Source: Caldilinea sp. CFX5 (GTDB lineage Bacteria; Chloroflexota; Anaerolineae; Caldilineales; Caldilineaceae). Taken from it: a DNA stretch of 64,000 bases. The notes beneath the pieces were generated by a model. It ran no database searches. It saw only the letters and a program-made list of their open reading frames with translations, and was not told the origin of the DNA. Position 1 is the first letter of the stretch; each line of letters opens with the position of its first letter. This document shows, piece after piece, positions 17,418 to 26,207 of this stretch. The stretch spans positions 155,295-219,294 of the forward strand of contig QWII01000037.1 in NCBI GenBank assembly GCA_021405325.1. The letters run 5' to 3'. The position numbers and the translations under genes are program-made.

Positions 17418-17660
17418 ATGACCGCTTCGCCGGAATATTATGAAATTCGCATTCGTGGTCAATTGGACAGTAGCTGGAGCGCCTGGTTTGGTGGACTCAC
17501 CGTAACGCCGCTGGCGAATGGGGAGACGTTAATCACGGGCGCGCTACCCGACCAGGCCGCCTTACATGGCATTTTGGCCAAGCTACGCGATTTGAACTTG
17601 CCGATCCTCGCCGTCATCCGTGTGCCAGGTGGCGCGCCGCCAGCGACAGGTTCAACCTAA
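17418..17660 (+). CDS. Small conserved protein of unknown function (80 aa)
   Basis: ATG 17418 follows AGGGAGCAGACAAGG. The protein has YEIRIRGQLDSSWSAWFGG, then ITGALPDQAALHGILAKLRD and LPILAVIRV, a pattern widespread as a small single-domain protein in Chloroflexota and actinobacteria. It is predicted to be a beta-alpha-beta fold, soluble. No function is known to me. It is directly downstream of promoter copy 3 and 41 bp upstream of the bactofilin-like gene, in the same direction. Confidence 0.7.
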   Translation: MTASPEYYEIRIRGQLDSSWSAWFGGLTVTPLANGETLITGALPDQAALHGILAKLRDLNLPILAVIRVPGGAPPATGST

Positions 17661-17701
17661 ATTTTTCCTGCCGCCAGCTTAGCGATACGAAAGGAACAAC
17701 G

Positions 17702-19009
17702 ATGAACGAGCGGATACAACAAACAAACAAGCAGGGGTGGCGTCTTTTCCTGGCGCTGGTGATGGTAGGACTGTTCAGTATAGGGCCAGTCCAGCCTGTC
17801 TACGCGGCCGATTTTCGCAGCGGCGACACCATAGTAATTGGCGCCGATGAAGTGGTTGACGATGATCTCTTTGTCTCCGGTCAAACGGTGATTGTCGATG
17901 GCGTGGTGACCGGTAACCTTTTTGCCGCAGGTGGAACGGTGGCGGTCAATGGTTCTGTCAACGGCAGTCTCTTTATCACCGGCCAGTCATTGGCGGTCAA
18001 TGGGGTAGTGGATGGCAGTGTCTATGCCGCCGGCTATGCCCTCACGCTCGGCCCAGCAGCGGCCATTGCGCGGAATCTCTACTTTGGCGGTTTTAGTCTG
18101 ACCACGGCGTCGGCTAGCCGGATTGGCCGCAGCCTGTATGGCGGTGGTTATCAACTGCTCCTCAACGGTGCGGTGACGAACGATGTCAATGTCGGCGCCA
18201 GTGCGCTGGAATTGAATGGCAGCGTCGGCGGCGATGTGCGGGGCACGGTCGGCAACCCGGAAGAGCCTACGCCGACCATTTTCATGCCCTCCTTCACCGG
18301 CTCCGTGACCGCTGTGCCGCCAGGGTTGCGTGTTAGCGAGGATGCCCAGGTGGCGGGGGATGTGGCGGTCACGATGGCTGCGGTTTCACCGGCGGACGTT
18401 GCGCCTTTCTATTCGCCGGCAAACGCGCGCACGCGCTGGCTCATCGGCGAATTTATCACCCTGTTGCTCATTGGCGCCTTGCTGCTCTGGCTACGCCCAA
18501 CCTGGCTGCGCCGCACCAGCACGGCGGCCGAACAGTGGTTGCCCAGCATGGGGCGGGGCTTACTAACCCTCTTCGCCGCCGTCATCCTGATTCCGGTGGC
18601 GTTGGCGCTGATCATCCTGCTGGCCCTCGCCGGCGGCTGGCTAACCTTCGGCCAACTGGCCGCGCCGATTCTGGGCGTGGGCCTGGCCGCCCTGGTGCTG
18701 GCCATTGCCCTCTTGCTCTTTGTCGCCGGCCTGCTGAGCAAGATCATTGTCGCCTATCTCGGCGGCCGGCTGCTGTTGCGGCGGTCGCTGACGGCGTCAC
18801 GTTCCGGCCTGGATTTCGTCGCCCTGGCCGTGGGTCTGGTGATCTACATGGTGCTGCGGGCGCTGCCCTTTGGCATCGGCTGGGTGATCGGCCTGCTTGT
18901 GACGTTGCTTGGCCTCGGTGCGATCTGGGTCATGTGGCGCCGCATCCCACGACCACGTACCGTAACCGTCGTGACCACACGCGAGCGCAGCCGGGAAGTG
19001 CCGGTGTAG
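17702..19009 (+). CDS. Bactofilin-like beta-helix domain fused to a membrane domain
   Basis: ATG 17702 follows AAAGGAAC. The 435-residue protein has an N-terminal signal helix (to about 35), then a repetitive beta-helix (about 40-220) with the regular V/G pattern of polymer-forming bactofilins: VIVDGVVTGNLFAAGG, VAVNGSVNGSLFITG, LAVNGVVDGSVYAAG. The C-terminal half (about 240-415) has six or so TM helices with GLLSKIIVAYLGGRLLLR. Unlike classical cytoplasmic bactofilins, the leader places the beta-helix outside, and the membrane part anchors it. A role in envelope scaffolding is plausible but unproven. Transcribed with 17418 from promoter copy 3. Confidence 0.75.
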   Translation: MNERIQQTNKQGWRLFLALVMVGLFSIGPVQPVYAADFRSGDTIVIGADEVVDDDLFVSGQTVIVDGVVTGNLFAAGGTVAVNGSVNGSLFITGQSLAVNGVVDGSVYAAGYALTLGPAAAIARNLYFGGFSLTTASASRIGRSLYGGGYQLLLNGAVTNDVNVGASALELNGSVGGDVRGTVGNPEEPTPTIFMPSFTGSVTAVPPGLRVSEDAQVAGDVAVTMAAVSPADVAPFYSPANARTRWLIGEFITLLLIGALLLWLRPTWLRRTSTAAEQWLPSMGRGLLTLFAAVILIPVALALIILLALAGGWLTFGQLAAPILGVGLAALVLAIALLLFVAGLLSKIIVAYLGGRLLLRRSLTASRSGLDFVALAVGLVIYMVLRALPFGIGWVIGLLVTLLGLGAIWVMWRRIPRPRTVTVVTTRERSREVPV

Positions 19010-19096
19010 CGATGCACCGTGCACAGGCTGGAAAGAAAAGTAACCGTGCAAACGGCAGCAACGCCCCAAGCAGGGGCATAACGAAGGAGAACGATT

Positions 19097-19324
19097 ATGC
19101 GTGAACAACATGATAAACAACCCAGACACACCAGCGCCGGCCAAAGGGGCGTCTGGATGGCGATTGGAATTGCGATTGGGATTGCGATTGGCGTGGTGGT
19201 GCTGAACAATGTGGGGATCGGCATTGCGATTGGCCTGATCTTCGGCATTGCCATTGACGCCATCAGGCGGCAGGAGCGCCAAAAGATGGAGCGGAACGGT
19301 GAACAAGCCGGCTCAGACTCATGA
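19097..19324 (+). CDS. Small glycine-zipper membrane protein (75 aa)
   Basis: ATG 19097 behind GAAGGAGAACG. The protein has a hydrophilic N-terminus, a helix WMAIGIAIGIAIGVVVL and a second helix VGIGIAIGLIFGIAI, then a charged tail (RRQERQKMERNGEQ). The repeated AIGI units come from a 12-bp DNA repeat (gcgattggnatt), so this part is low complexity. Small two-helix proteins like this are common in the phylum; function unknown. It follows the bactofilin-like gene by 87 bp and may be co-transcribed. Confidence 0.6.
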   Translation: MREQHDKQPRHTSAGQRGVWMAIGIAIGIAIGVVVLNNVGIGIAIGLIFGIAIDAIRRQERQKMERNGEQAGSDS

Positions 19325-19363
19325 CTTCGCCCATCTGGAGAACTGATGGTACGCAGCTTCTCC

Positions 19364-19414
19364 TGGGAACGCCGGCATCCTGCCGGCCCGCCGCCAGGGA
19401 TGGCGGCGCTCCCA
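19364..19414. repeat. Palindromic repeat, GGGAACGCCGGCATCC family
   Basis: About 50 bases share the core of the element at 11134-11226: TGGGAACGCCGGCATCC, then GCCGGC arms and a GCCGCCAGGGATGGCGGC hairpin, ending in CTCCCA. It stands in the gap before the DUF998 gene. The ends found at 11134 are absent here. Confidence 0.6.
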
Positions 19415-19450
19415 AATCGATACTTAATGATTGCGAAAAAGGAGTTGACG

Positions 19451-20122
19451 ATGGCTGAAACTTATTTCACGGAACAAACGCACCGCACCCCTGTGCAACA
19501 CCCACACCGGTTGAGCCAGCTTGCGGCATGGGGGGCGCTGGGGCAAGTGCTGCTGCTGGCGAGCGCCTGGCTGTTGCCTCTGGCCTCCGAGTATACGCTG
19601 ATCGGCGACAACATCAGCGAACTGGTGCTGGGTCGTTACGGCTTTGTCCAGACGCTGGCCTTTCTCCTCTCCGGGCTGGGGACGCTGGGCCTGGCCTACG
19701 CCATTCGCCAGCTTACGCAGGGCGCGTGGGGATCAGCCGTCGGCTCACTGTTGATTGGCCTCTATGGGCTGGGGGCGATTCTCGTGGCGATTTTTCCCAC
19801 CGATCGCATTGATATGCCAGCCGATCTGTTGGCGCTGTCCACGACCGGCCTGATCCATAGCCTTGTCGCCCTGGTCAGCTTTGTCTGCGTGACCATCGGC
19901 ATGTTTGTCCTCGCGTGGACCTTCAGCAAGGACGCCCGTTGGCGCTCACTCCTGCCCTGGGCGGGGATCTTGCCGGGGGCGGCGCTGGCGCTGCTGATCG
20001 TGTCGGGCCAAGGGCCATGGGTCGGGATCATGCAGCGGGCGCTCGTCACCGTGATTGCCGGCTGGCTCATCCTGGTGGCGATCCGCATTCGGTCGCTGGC
20101 CACTGCGGGGGCGGGTGACTGA
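19451..20122 (+). CDS. DUF998 family membrane protein
   Basis: ATG 19451 is chosen for AAAAAGGAGTTGACG; the open frame begins at 19346 through the repeat. The 223-residue protein has about six TM helices with the DUF998 signatures: YTLIGDNISELVLGRYGFVQ (loop after helix 1) and VAIFPTDRID (loop with Pro-Thr-Asp). A hydrophilic N-terminal tail precedes the first helix. Family function unknown. It lies 51 bp upstream of the amidohydrolase gene in the same direction, so the two may form an operon. Confidence 0.8.
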   Translation: MAETYFTEQTHRTPVQHPHRLSQLAAWGALGQVLLLASAWLLPLASEYTLIGDNISELVLGRYGFVQTLAFLLSGLGTLGLAYAIRQLTQGAWGSAVGSLLIGLYGLGAILVAIFPTDRIDMPADLLALSTTGLIHSLVALVSFVCVTIGMFVLAWTFSKDARWRSLLPWAGILPGAALALLIVSGQGPWVGIMQRALVTVIAGWLILVAIRIRSLATAGAGD

Positions 20123-20173
20123 TCGCCGATGCTTGCTATCAACCAGTTTTTATCACGACCCAAGGAGGTTACG

Positions 20174-22042
20174 ATGCGATTTACAAACCTGTGGTTTATG
20201 CTGCTGGTGGTGTTGGCGGGGGCCTGTACGCCAATTACGGCGGCCGCGCCCACCAACACCACCACGCAGACGACCGTGGCAGCCCCCCAACCGGCCACTG
20301 CCACCCTGGTCTTTACCAATGTGCGGCTCTTTGATGGCGAAGCGGTGACGCCGGCGACCACGGTGGTCGTCGCGGACGGCTTGATTAGCGCCGTCGGCAA
20401 TGACGTGGCGACGCCGGCCGACGCCCAGGTGATCGACGGCGCCGGCAAAACCCTGCTGCCGGGGCTGATCGACGCCCATACCCATGTCTTTGACGAGGGC
20501 GCGCTGCGCCAGGCGCTGATCTTTGGCGTCACCACCGAGCTGGACATGGGCATGGATGCGCAACTGGCCACCCAATTGCGCCAGGAACAGCGCGAAACCG
20601 GGGCTGTGGATCGGGCTGATCTCTTCTCGGCGGGGACGGTAGCGACGGCGCCGGGTGGTCACGGCACCCAGTTTGGGCTGGACATTCCCACGCTGACCAG
20701 CCCGCAAGAGGCCGATGACTTTGTGGCGGCGCGCGTGGCCGAAGGCTCGGACTACCTCAAAATTATTCTGGAAGATGGCTCGGCCTGGGGCACGCCCCTG
20801 CCAAGCCTGGACCAGGACACCGTCGCCGCGCTCGTCCAGGCTGCCCATGACCAGGGTTTGCTCGCCTTGACTCATATCCAGACGCTGGCGACCGCCAAAG
20901 CGGCGCTGACCGCCGGCTCCGATGGGCTGGCCCATATCTTTGTCGATACCACGCCGGACGAAGCGTTTGTGGAAAATGCCGTCGCCAGCGATCTCTTTGT
21001 CGTGTCAACCCTGGCGGTCTTTCAGAGCATTGGCGGCGAACCGGTCGACACCACGGTGGTGGAGGACCCCTATCTCGCCCCCTACCTCACCCCCGATGCG
21101 GTGCAATCCCTGCGCAGTCCGACCGCCGGTTTGAGCGGGTTAAGTCTGGCAACCGGCAAAGAATCAGTGCGCCAGCTCTTTGCAGCGGGCGTGCCGATCC
21201 TGGCCGGCACCGATGCACCGACCGCCGGCACCGCACACGGGGCCAGTTTGCATCGCGAACTGGTGTTGCTGACCGCGGCGGGTCTCTCCCCGCTGGAAGC
21301 GCTGCGGGCAGCCACCGCCGTTACTGCCGACACCTTTGGGCTGGCGGACCGCGGTCGCGTTGCCCCTGGTCTACGCGCCGATCTGTTGCTGGTCAACGGC
21401 GACCCGACCACCACCATCACCGCCACGCGTGACATTGTCGGCGTCTGGAAATTGGGGGTGGCGGCAGATCGAGAAAGCTATCTGGCTGCGCTCGAAGCGC
21501 AACGGGCTGCGGTAGCCGAGCAGCAGGCCGCGTTTGCCGCCCAACCGGTGGCGCCGGTCAGCGACTTTGAAGACGACAGCCTGACAACCGGCTTTGGCGC
21601 GGGCTGGTCGGAGTTTACCGATCAACTGGTGGGCGGCGCTTCAACTGCTGAATTGACGGTAGTCGAGGGCGGCGCCGCTGACACCGGCCACTCACTCTTG
21701 ATTACAGGCACGGTCAGCGATACGTTGCCCTATGCCTGGGCCGGCGCTATGTTCGCCCCCGGCGCGCAGATCTTTGCCCCCTTTGATCTGTCGAGTAAGC
21801 CAAGCTTGCACTTCTGGGCCAAAGGCGAAGGCGGCCCCTATCGTGTGCAACTCAGTTGCACCGGGGTGGGACAGATGCTGCCGGAACAGCCCTTGCCGCT
21901 GACGGCGGACTGGCAAGAATTCACGCTTGATCTCACCACCTTTGCCGGCTGTGACCTGACCCAGGTACGGGCGGTGATCTTCTCCACCGGCCCTGCGCCC
22001 GGCCCCTTCGCCTTCCAATTGGACGAGGTCACGTTACAGTGA
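20174..22042 (+). CDS. Secreted amidohydrolase with C-terminal CIA30-like beta domain
   Basis: ATG 20174 (AAGGAGGTTACG; frame opens at 20129). The 622-residue lipoprotein-like leader ends in VLAGACTP. The amidohydrolase domain (about 45-460) has NVRLFDGEAV, GLIDAHTHVF (metal HxH), SDYLKIILEDG (bridging Lys), LTHIQTL and LAHIFVD (metal His) and LAGTDAP (metal Asp): a metal-dependent imidazolonepropionase/prolidase-like fold, substrate unknown. The C-terminal 160 residues (SDFEDDSLTTGFGAGW to FQLDEVTLQ) resemble the CIA30/carbohydrate-binding jelly roll. The second half of the giant fusion at 40077-43208 is its close paralogue. Confidence 0.8.
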   Translation: MRFTNLWFMLLVVLAGACTPITAAAPTNTTTQTTVAAPQPATATLVFTNVRLFDGEAVTPATTVVVADGLISAVGNDVATPADAQVIDGAGKTLLPGLIDAHTHVFDEGALRQALIFGVTTELDMGMDAQLATQLRQEQRETGAVDRADLFSAGTVATAPGGHGTQFGLDIPTLTSPQEADDFVAARVAEGSDYLKIILEDGSAWGTPLPSLDQDTVAALVQAAHDQGLLALTHIQTLATAKAALTAGSDGLAHIFVDTTPDEAFVENAVASDLFVVSTLAVFQSIGGEPVDTTVVEDPYLAPYLTPDAVQSLRSPTAGLSGLSLATGKESVRQLFAAGVPILAGTDAPTAGTAHGASLHRELVLLTAAGLSPLEALRAATAVTADTFGLADRGRVAPGLRADLLLVNGDPTTTITATRDIVGVWKLGVAADRESYLAALEAQRAAVAEQQAAFAAQPVAPVSDFEDDSLTTGFGAGWSEFTDQLVGGASTAELTVVEGGAADTGHSLLITGTVSDTLPYAWAGAMFAPGAQIFAPFDLSSKPSLHFWAKGEGGPYRVQLSCTGVGQMLPEQPLPLTADWQEFTLDLTTFAGCDLTQVRAVIFSTGPAPGPFAFQLDEVTLQ

Positions 22043-22088
22043 TGGCTTGTACGTGAATGTTTGTGACGAAACGAAAGGAATCAGAACG

Positions 22089-23294
22089 ATGAACCACAAA
22101 CGACATCAAACAGCAACGCGCTACCTATGGGCAGCCATCGTGGTCGCGCTGTTGGCGCTGTCAGGATGCACAATCACGCTGCCGCCACCCGGCACACCGG
22201 TAGCAACCCCAAGCAACGCAAGTGATCCGCTGGCGAACACAAGCTGGCAGCTAACCTCTTTTGGTGCTACCGATACAGAGACGCCGGTGGTGGCGGATAG
22301 CACGGTCACGTTAGCGTTTAGCGCGGGCGGTCAGGCGGGTGGCAACGCCGGTTGCAATACCTATGGCGGCAGCTACCAGGTGCAAGGCGACTCGCTCAGC
22401 TTTGGCGAGTTGACGCGTACGTTGATGGCCTGTGCAGACGAGGCGATCATGCAGCAAGAGGAGCAGTATATGCAAGCGCTGCAATCAGCAAGTCGCTTTG
22501 ACGTGACCGCTGACCACCTGACGATCTGGTATGACGAGGGCGGCAGCCAACTCAATTTTGCGCCCTTGGCGGCGAGTGCTTCGGAACCGTCGTCTGCCGG
22601 AGCGCCCCCTGTTGGCGGTGGTGACCAGATGGCTGAACGGGTTGAATTTGAACCAGGTGCAACGATGGTCACCCTGAGCGGCACGTTGGCCGCCGGCGGC
22701 GAAATGCACTATGCCCTGGCCGCCAGCGCCGGTCAGACGGTGACGGTAGCGGCTGTAGGCGAGGCTGCGCCGGTCAACTTTACGGTTTATGGCCCCAGCG
22801 GCGCCACCTGGTCCGGCGAAGCGCAAGCCGACGCTGACAACCGTGTGGCGACACAATTTACTGCGCCAGAGACTGGCGATTACCTGGTAACGCTCACCGC
22901 ACCGGCCGATGGAACGGAGACAGCATATGAAGTCACGTTTACCGTCGATCCAAGCGCCGTTACGCGAATTGGGTTTCCGGCCGGCGAGACAACCGTGGAG
23001 CGCAGTGGTGCGCTGCCGGCCGGCGCGGCCAGCCGACAGTTTCTGCTCTCCGGCAATGCCGGTTGGACGCTGACCGTCGACGCTACGAGCGACGCTGTGC
23101 CGTTGAGCATGACCATCGAAGATCCCGCCGGCTTTGCCATGATTCCGGAGATGCGGGAGGTTGAAGGTGGCTACGCGATTGGTGCACAGTATCCACTGCC
23201 CGAGCCAGGCTACTATCTGGTGACGCTGAACAAAGCGGACCAGACGCCCAGCACCATGTACACCGTCACCTTCACGCTGGATGACGGGAGCTAA
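22089..23294 (+). CDS. META-domain lipoprotein with PPC-like C-terminal domains
   Basis: ATG 22089 follows AAAGGAATCAGAACG; an upstream in-frame extension from 22047 lacks a ribosome site. The 401-residue protein has a leader with lipobox LALSGC, then a META domain (about 45-150; NTSWQLTSFGA, GNAGCNTYGGSY with the paired Cys, LMACADEAIMQQEEQYM). After a Gly/Pro linker come two PPC-type beta domains (about 180-395), each with a GETTVERSGALPAG-like opening and a GDYLVTLTAP-like strand. META proteins resemble HslJ, an envelope stress lipoprotein. Paralogue at 46110-47675 with three PPC units. Confidence 0.8.
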   Translation: MNHKRHQTATRYLWAAIVVALLALSGCTITLPPPGTPVATPSNASDPLANTSWQLTSFGATDTETPVVADSTVTLAFSAGGQAGGNAGCNTYGGSYQVQGDSLSFGELTRTLMACADEAIMQQEEQYMQALQSASRFDVTADHLTIWYDEGGSQLNFAPLAASASEPSSAGAPPVGGGDQMAERVEFEPGATMVTLSGTLAAGGEMHYALAASAGQTVTVAAVGEAAPVNFTVYGPSGATWSGEAQADADNRVATQFTAPETGDYLVTLTAPADGTETAYEVTFTVDPSAVTRIGFPAGETTVERSGALPAGAASRQFLLSGNAGWTLTVDATSDAVPLSMTIEDPAGFAMIPEMREVEGGYAIGAQYPLPEPGYYLVTLNKADQTPSTMYTVTFTLDDGS

Positions 23295-23297
23295 AGC

Positions 23298-23711
23298 GTG
23301 GTTGGCGCCTGGACGCCCTTGCTGCTAAAAGTGCTGGGCACACTCTATCTGCTCGAAGCGCCGCTGCTGTTATGGATGCGGCTGCTCGTTTTGATGTTTG
23401 TGCCCAGCAAAAGTGACTGGACGGATCTGTTTCATGGCTTCCAGTACCGCACCTGGGGTGTGGTGCTGGCGCTGGCGGCTGCACTCTTCTTTGCCGGCGG
23501 TGTAGCCTGCTGGGTAATCGGCGTGCGCCTGGGGCGCAACCGCCCCAACGCTGCACGCTCCTGGCGCTATCTGATGGGCTGGCTTGTTCTGCTGCATCTG
23601 GGCTGGTTGAGCTGGGTCTTTCTCACGAATGATCGCTTTCTGGTGGGGCATCTCCTGCAAGCCGTGGCAGTGTTTGCGTTTGCGGGGTATGCCTGGTGGA
23701 GAACAAAATGA
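23298..23711 (+). CDS. Small four-helix membrane protein
   Basis: GTG 23298 starts three bases after the META gene stop. The 137-residue protein has four hydrophobic helices: the first is LLLKVLGTLYLLEAPLLLWM, and later helices include YLMGWLVLLHLGWLSWVF. I do not recognise the family. Its stop overlaps the ATG of the next gene by the ATGA arrangement, so translation is probably coupled within an operon (META lipoprotein, this, 23708). No catalytic motif stands out. Confidence 0.65.
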   Translation: MVGAWTPLLLKVLGTLYLLEAPLLLWMRLLVLMFVPSKSDWTDLFHGFQYRTWGVVLALAAALFFAGGVACWVIGVRLGRNRPNAARSWRYLMGWLVLLHLGWLSWVFLTNDRFLVGHLLQAVAVFAFAGYAWWRTK

Positions 23712-24055
23712 ACGGAAAGACATGGATCACACTGCTGCTATCGGCCATCGGCGGGGCGGTCATTTGGGCCTTAGCGCCCTGGCTGGCGGGGGTGCGCGAA
23801 CCGTGGGACGCCGCCGGGCTGTACTACCCGGCGGCGCTCCTGGTGGTGGGGCTGATTGTGGGCCTGCTGGCGCCCCGTCCGCTGTGGGCGCATTATGTGG
23901 GCGGCCTGCTTGGTCAACTGGGCTATCTTCTCTTGATGATTGGCGCAGACCCGTTGTTAGTGGTGGGCCTGCTCTTTATGCTGGGCTATACGCTGATTTT
24001 GCTGCTGGGCGCAGCGCTGGCTGCCTGGCAGCGGAAAGGCGTGCGGCTCCCCTGA
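23708..24055 (+). CDS. Small three/four-helix membrane protein
   Basis: ATG 23708 overlaps the previous stop (ATGA); an alternative GTG lies at 23696. The 115-residue protein is almost entirely hydrophobic, with helices around LLLSAIGGAVIWALAP, YYPAALLVVGLIVGLLAP and GLLFMLGYTLILLLGAAL. No family recognised with confidence. It forms a tight block with the two genes before it, and the DUF1772 stub follows 45 bp behind. Confidence 0.6.
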   Translation: MNGKTWITLLLSAIGGAVIWALAPWLAGVREPWDAAGLYYPAALLVVGLIVGLLAPRPLWAHYVGGLLGQLGYLLLMIGADPLLVVGLLFMLGYTLILLLGAALAAWQRKGVRLP

Positions 24056-24100
24056 CGCCCCAAGGCATGGTGAGCGCGCAATGGCAAAAAGGAGAAGACG

Positions 24101-24208
24101 ATGAAGATCAAAATCTGGCGCTTTATGACTCTGCTGTTTACCGCACTCAGTATGGCGATGGCGTTTGGCGGTCACCTGTTGCAGCAGCGGAGCGAACCAC
24201 AGGAATAA
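24101..24208 (+). pseudogene. N-terminal stub of a DUF1772-like protein (35 aa)
   Basis: ATG 24101 has a strong AAAAAGGAGAAGACG site and encodes 35 residues (MKIKIWRFMTLLFTAL, then MAMAFGGHLLQQ) ending at TAA 24206-24208. DUF1772 proteins start exactly with WRFLTLL...MAxxHxLE, and the intact one at 30343-30801 begins MWLKIVRFLSLFLVAL. Only the first helix remains, so it is likely a truncated gene, though expression as a single-helix peptide is possible. It sits 12 bp before the GAPDH gene. Confidence 0.55.
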
Positions 24209-24220
24209 GGAGAATCAACG

Positions 24221-25288
24221 ATGAAACATCACAAAGTACGTGTCGCGGTCAACGGCTACGGCGTCATCGGCAAACGTATTGCTGATGCAGTTGCTGTGCA
24301 AGGGGACATGGAGGTAATGGGGGTGGCGGATGTGGTCACTGACTGGCGCATCAAGGTGGCCGGTGAAAAGGGCTACCCAATCTATGCCGCTACCCCGCAG
24401 GCGCTGGCGGAGATGCGAGCTGCCGGGATTCCGGTGGCCGGCAACCTGGCGGAGTTGCTTGACAAAGTCGATCTTGTTGCCGATGCTACGCCCAAGAAGA
24501 TTGCCGCGAAAAACCTGGACCTCTATCAGGTCGCCGGCGTGAAAGCGGTCTTCCAGGGAGGTGAGCAGCACGAATTGACCGGCCACTCCTTTGTGGCCCA
24601 GGCCAACTACGCCACCGCCCTCGGGCGCAACGTCACGCGCGTGGTTTCCTGCAACACGACCAGCATTGTGCGTACGCTTGGCGCCTTGAAGAGTGCCGGC
24701 TTACTCCGCAAAGCACGCGGGGTCTTAGTGCGCCGGGCGACCGACCCGTGGGAATCCGACCACAGCGGGGTGATGAACACCGTCGTCCCGGAAAAGACGA
24801 TTCCCTCGCATCAAGGGCCGGATGCGCAGACCGTCGATCCCGATTTGGATGTCGTGACCATCGCACTGGTGGCGGCGCATACCACTAGCCATTTGCATGC
24901 CTGGAGTGTAGAGCTTACGCGTCCGGCCAGCCGCGAAGAAGTGTTGGCGGCCTTTCGGGCGGCGCCGCGCATTGCGTTTCTGCAGATGGGAGATGGCCTG
25001 GTCGCCCTCAATAGCACGGTGGAATTGATGTCCGACCTGGGCCGCCCGCGCGGTGATATGTGGGAAGTCGGTCTCTGGGCTGATGGCCTGACCGTGGTGG
25101 GCAACGAACTCTTCTACAACTACCAGGTCTACAATCAAGCCATCGTGGTGCCGGAGACCATCGACGCTATCCGTGCGCTGACTGGAAGCGAAGCAGATGC
25201 CGCCACCTCGATGCAAAAAACGGACGCCGCGTTAGGGGTGATGCGCGAGTTTGTACCCGTCCGCAACTGGGCGCCGAAAGAAGTGTAA
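24221..25288 (+). CDS. Type II (archaeal-type) glyceraldehyde-3-phosphate dehydrogenase
   Basis: ATG 24221 follows AATAAGGAGAATCAACG. The 355-residue enzyme starts VRVAVNGYGVIGKRIADA (Rossmann nucleotide loop) and has the active-site Cys in VVSCNTTSIVRTL and the RRATDPWE segment after it, all of which match the NAD(P)-dependent GAPDH of archaea rather than the classical bacterial GapA (SCTTNC). It would reversibly oxidise glyceraldehyde-3-phosphate to 1,3-bisphosphoglycerate. Archaeal-type GAPDH is uncommon in bacteria, so lateral transfer is a possibility. No glycolytic genes are nearby; the neighbours are small membrane proteins, so its metabolic setting is unclear. Confidence 0.85.
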   Translation: MKHHKVRVAVNGYGVIGKRIADAVAVQGDMEVMGVADVVTDWRIKVAGEKGYPIYAATPQALAEMRAAGIPVAGNLAELLDKVDLVADATPKKIAAKNLDLYQVAGVKAVFQGGEQHELTGHSFVAQANYATALGRNVTRVVSCNTTSIVRTLGALKSAGLLRKARGVLVRRATDPWESDHSGVMNTVVPEKTIPSHQGPDAQTVDPDLDVVTIALVAAHTTSHLHAWSVELTRPASREEVLAAFRAAPRIAFLQMGDGLVALNSTVELMSDLGRPRGDMWEVGLWADGLTVVGNELFYNYQVYNQAIVVPETIDAIRALTGSEADAATSMQKTDAALGVMREFVPVRNWAPKEV

Positions 25289-25290
25289 TG

Positions 25291-25486
25291 ATGCGACAAA
25301 CAATGCATCGATCGTCGAACGATGCAACCGCTGCGCAGGCGGACTGGCGGCAACATTGGCTGGGTTGGCTCATTGTCGATCGGCGGGCTGGCGGCGCTGA
25401 TCGTTTCTGTGCTGGTCGAGACGCCGGTTGACCCGCCACCAGAAAGTCTGGCGCATCCTGAAGCGGAAAAAGTGTACCAACGGTAG
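25291..25486 (+). pseudogene. Chimeric relict: DUF3995-like N-terminus joined to an unrelated C-terminus
   Basis: ATG 25291 reads MRQTMHRSSNDATAAQADW, like the start of the protein at 29180 (MRQVTH, then ATAAPTDWRQHW). Within 30 codons the homology stops, and a second frame gives IGGLAALIVSVLVETPVDP and ends at TAG 25484-25486. The same C-terminus occurs at 27341-27568. A deletion fused the two and the reading frame is broken at the joint. Confidence 0.6.
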
Positions 25487-25517
25487 CATCGCTATTTATG
25501 GAAAGGAGAAAAGAGAG

Positions 25518-26207
25518 ATGACGCTCGCACAGTTCTATCGTATCAGCGGCGTTGGTATGCTCATCGGCGCCATCGCCTTCGTGGTCCACCTTGTATTACG
25601 ATCACTGGTCACGGCCGGTGTGGATCCCGCCACTGTTGCGCAGCAAGGCGCTTGGGCGCCGATCAACGTCCTTGGCGTCGCAGGGGCCGCGCTGGTCCTC
25701 CTGGGACTGCCTATGCTATATGCGAAGATGGCTGATCGTACCGGCTGGCTTGGCTTGCTCGGTATTGTGCTGATCGCGTTTGCCTGGATGTTTTTCGGTC
25801 TGTTCCTGAGTCTCTACAGTGTGTTGGTGGCGCCGTGGTTGGCCAATGAAGCCCCCGCGCTTGCCGCGGCCCCCCTCCCGGCGGGGATCCTCATTGCCTA
25901 CATCACGGCGCTGGTGGTCGAAGTGATCGGGAGTGTGCTGCTCGCGATCCCGTTCATTCGGGGACGTGTGCAGCCCCGTTGGGTCGGCTACCTGCTGCCC
26001 GGCGCGGCGATCCTGACGGTGGTTGGGAACCTGATCGCGCCAAGCGGCCCGGCCAGCAACCTGGCTATCAACCTGCTTTCTAACCTGGGTCCCATGTTGT
26101 TCATGGGTACGCTCGCCTGTCTCGGCTACTGGCTCTGGTCGGAGGACGCGTCAGCCAGGCAAGCCGAGCGGAGGGATACACGAGAAAGGGTCGCCGAAAG
26201 TCTGTGA
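25518..26207 (+). CDS. Membrane protein of unknown family (229 aa)
   Basis: ATG 25518 behind AAAGGAGAAAAGAGAG; an upstream in-frame extension runs through the relict. Seven hydrophobic helices, with RISGVGMLIGAIAFVVHLVLR at the start, YITALVVEVIGSVLLAIPF in the middle and a polar tail (ARQAERRDTRERVAESL). I do not recognise the family with certainty; the layout resembles DUF4386-like proteins. Its TGA overlaps the GTG of the next gene, so it is probably translationally coupled to the methyltransferase. Confidence 0.6.
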   Translation: MTLAQFYRISGVGMLIGAIAFVVHLVLRSLVTAGVDPATVAQQGAWAPINVLGVAGAALVLLGLPMLYAKMADRTGWLGLLGIVLIAFAWMFFGLFLSLYSVLVAPWLANEAPALAAAPLPAGILIAYITALVVEVIGSVLLAIPFIRGRVQPRWVGYLLPGAAILTVVGNLIAPSGPASNLAINLLSNLGPMLFMGTLACLGYWLWSEDASARQAERRDTRERVAESL

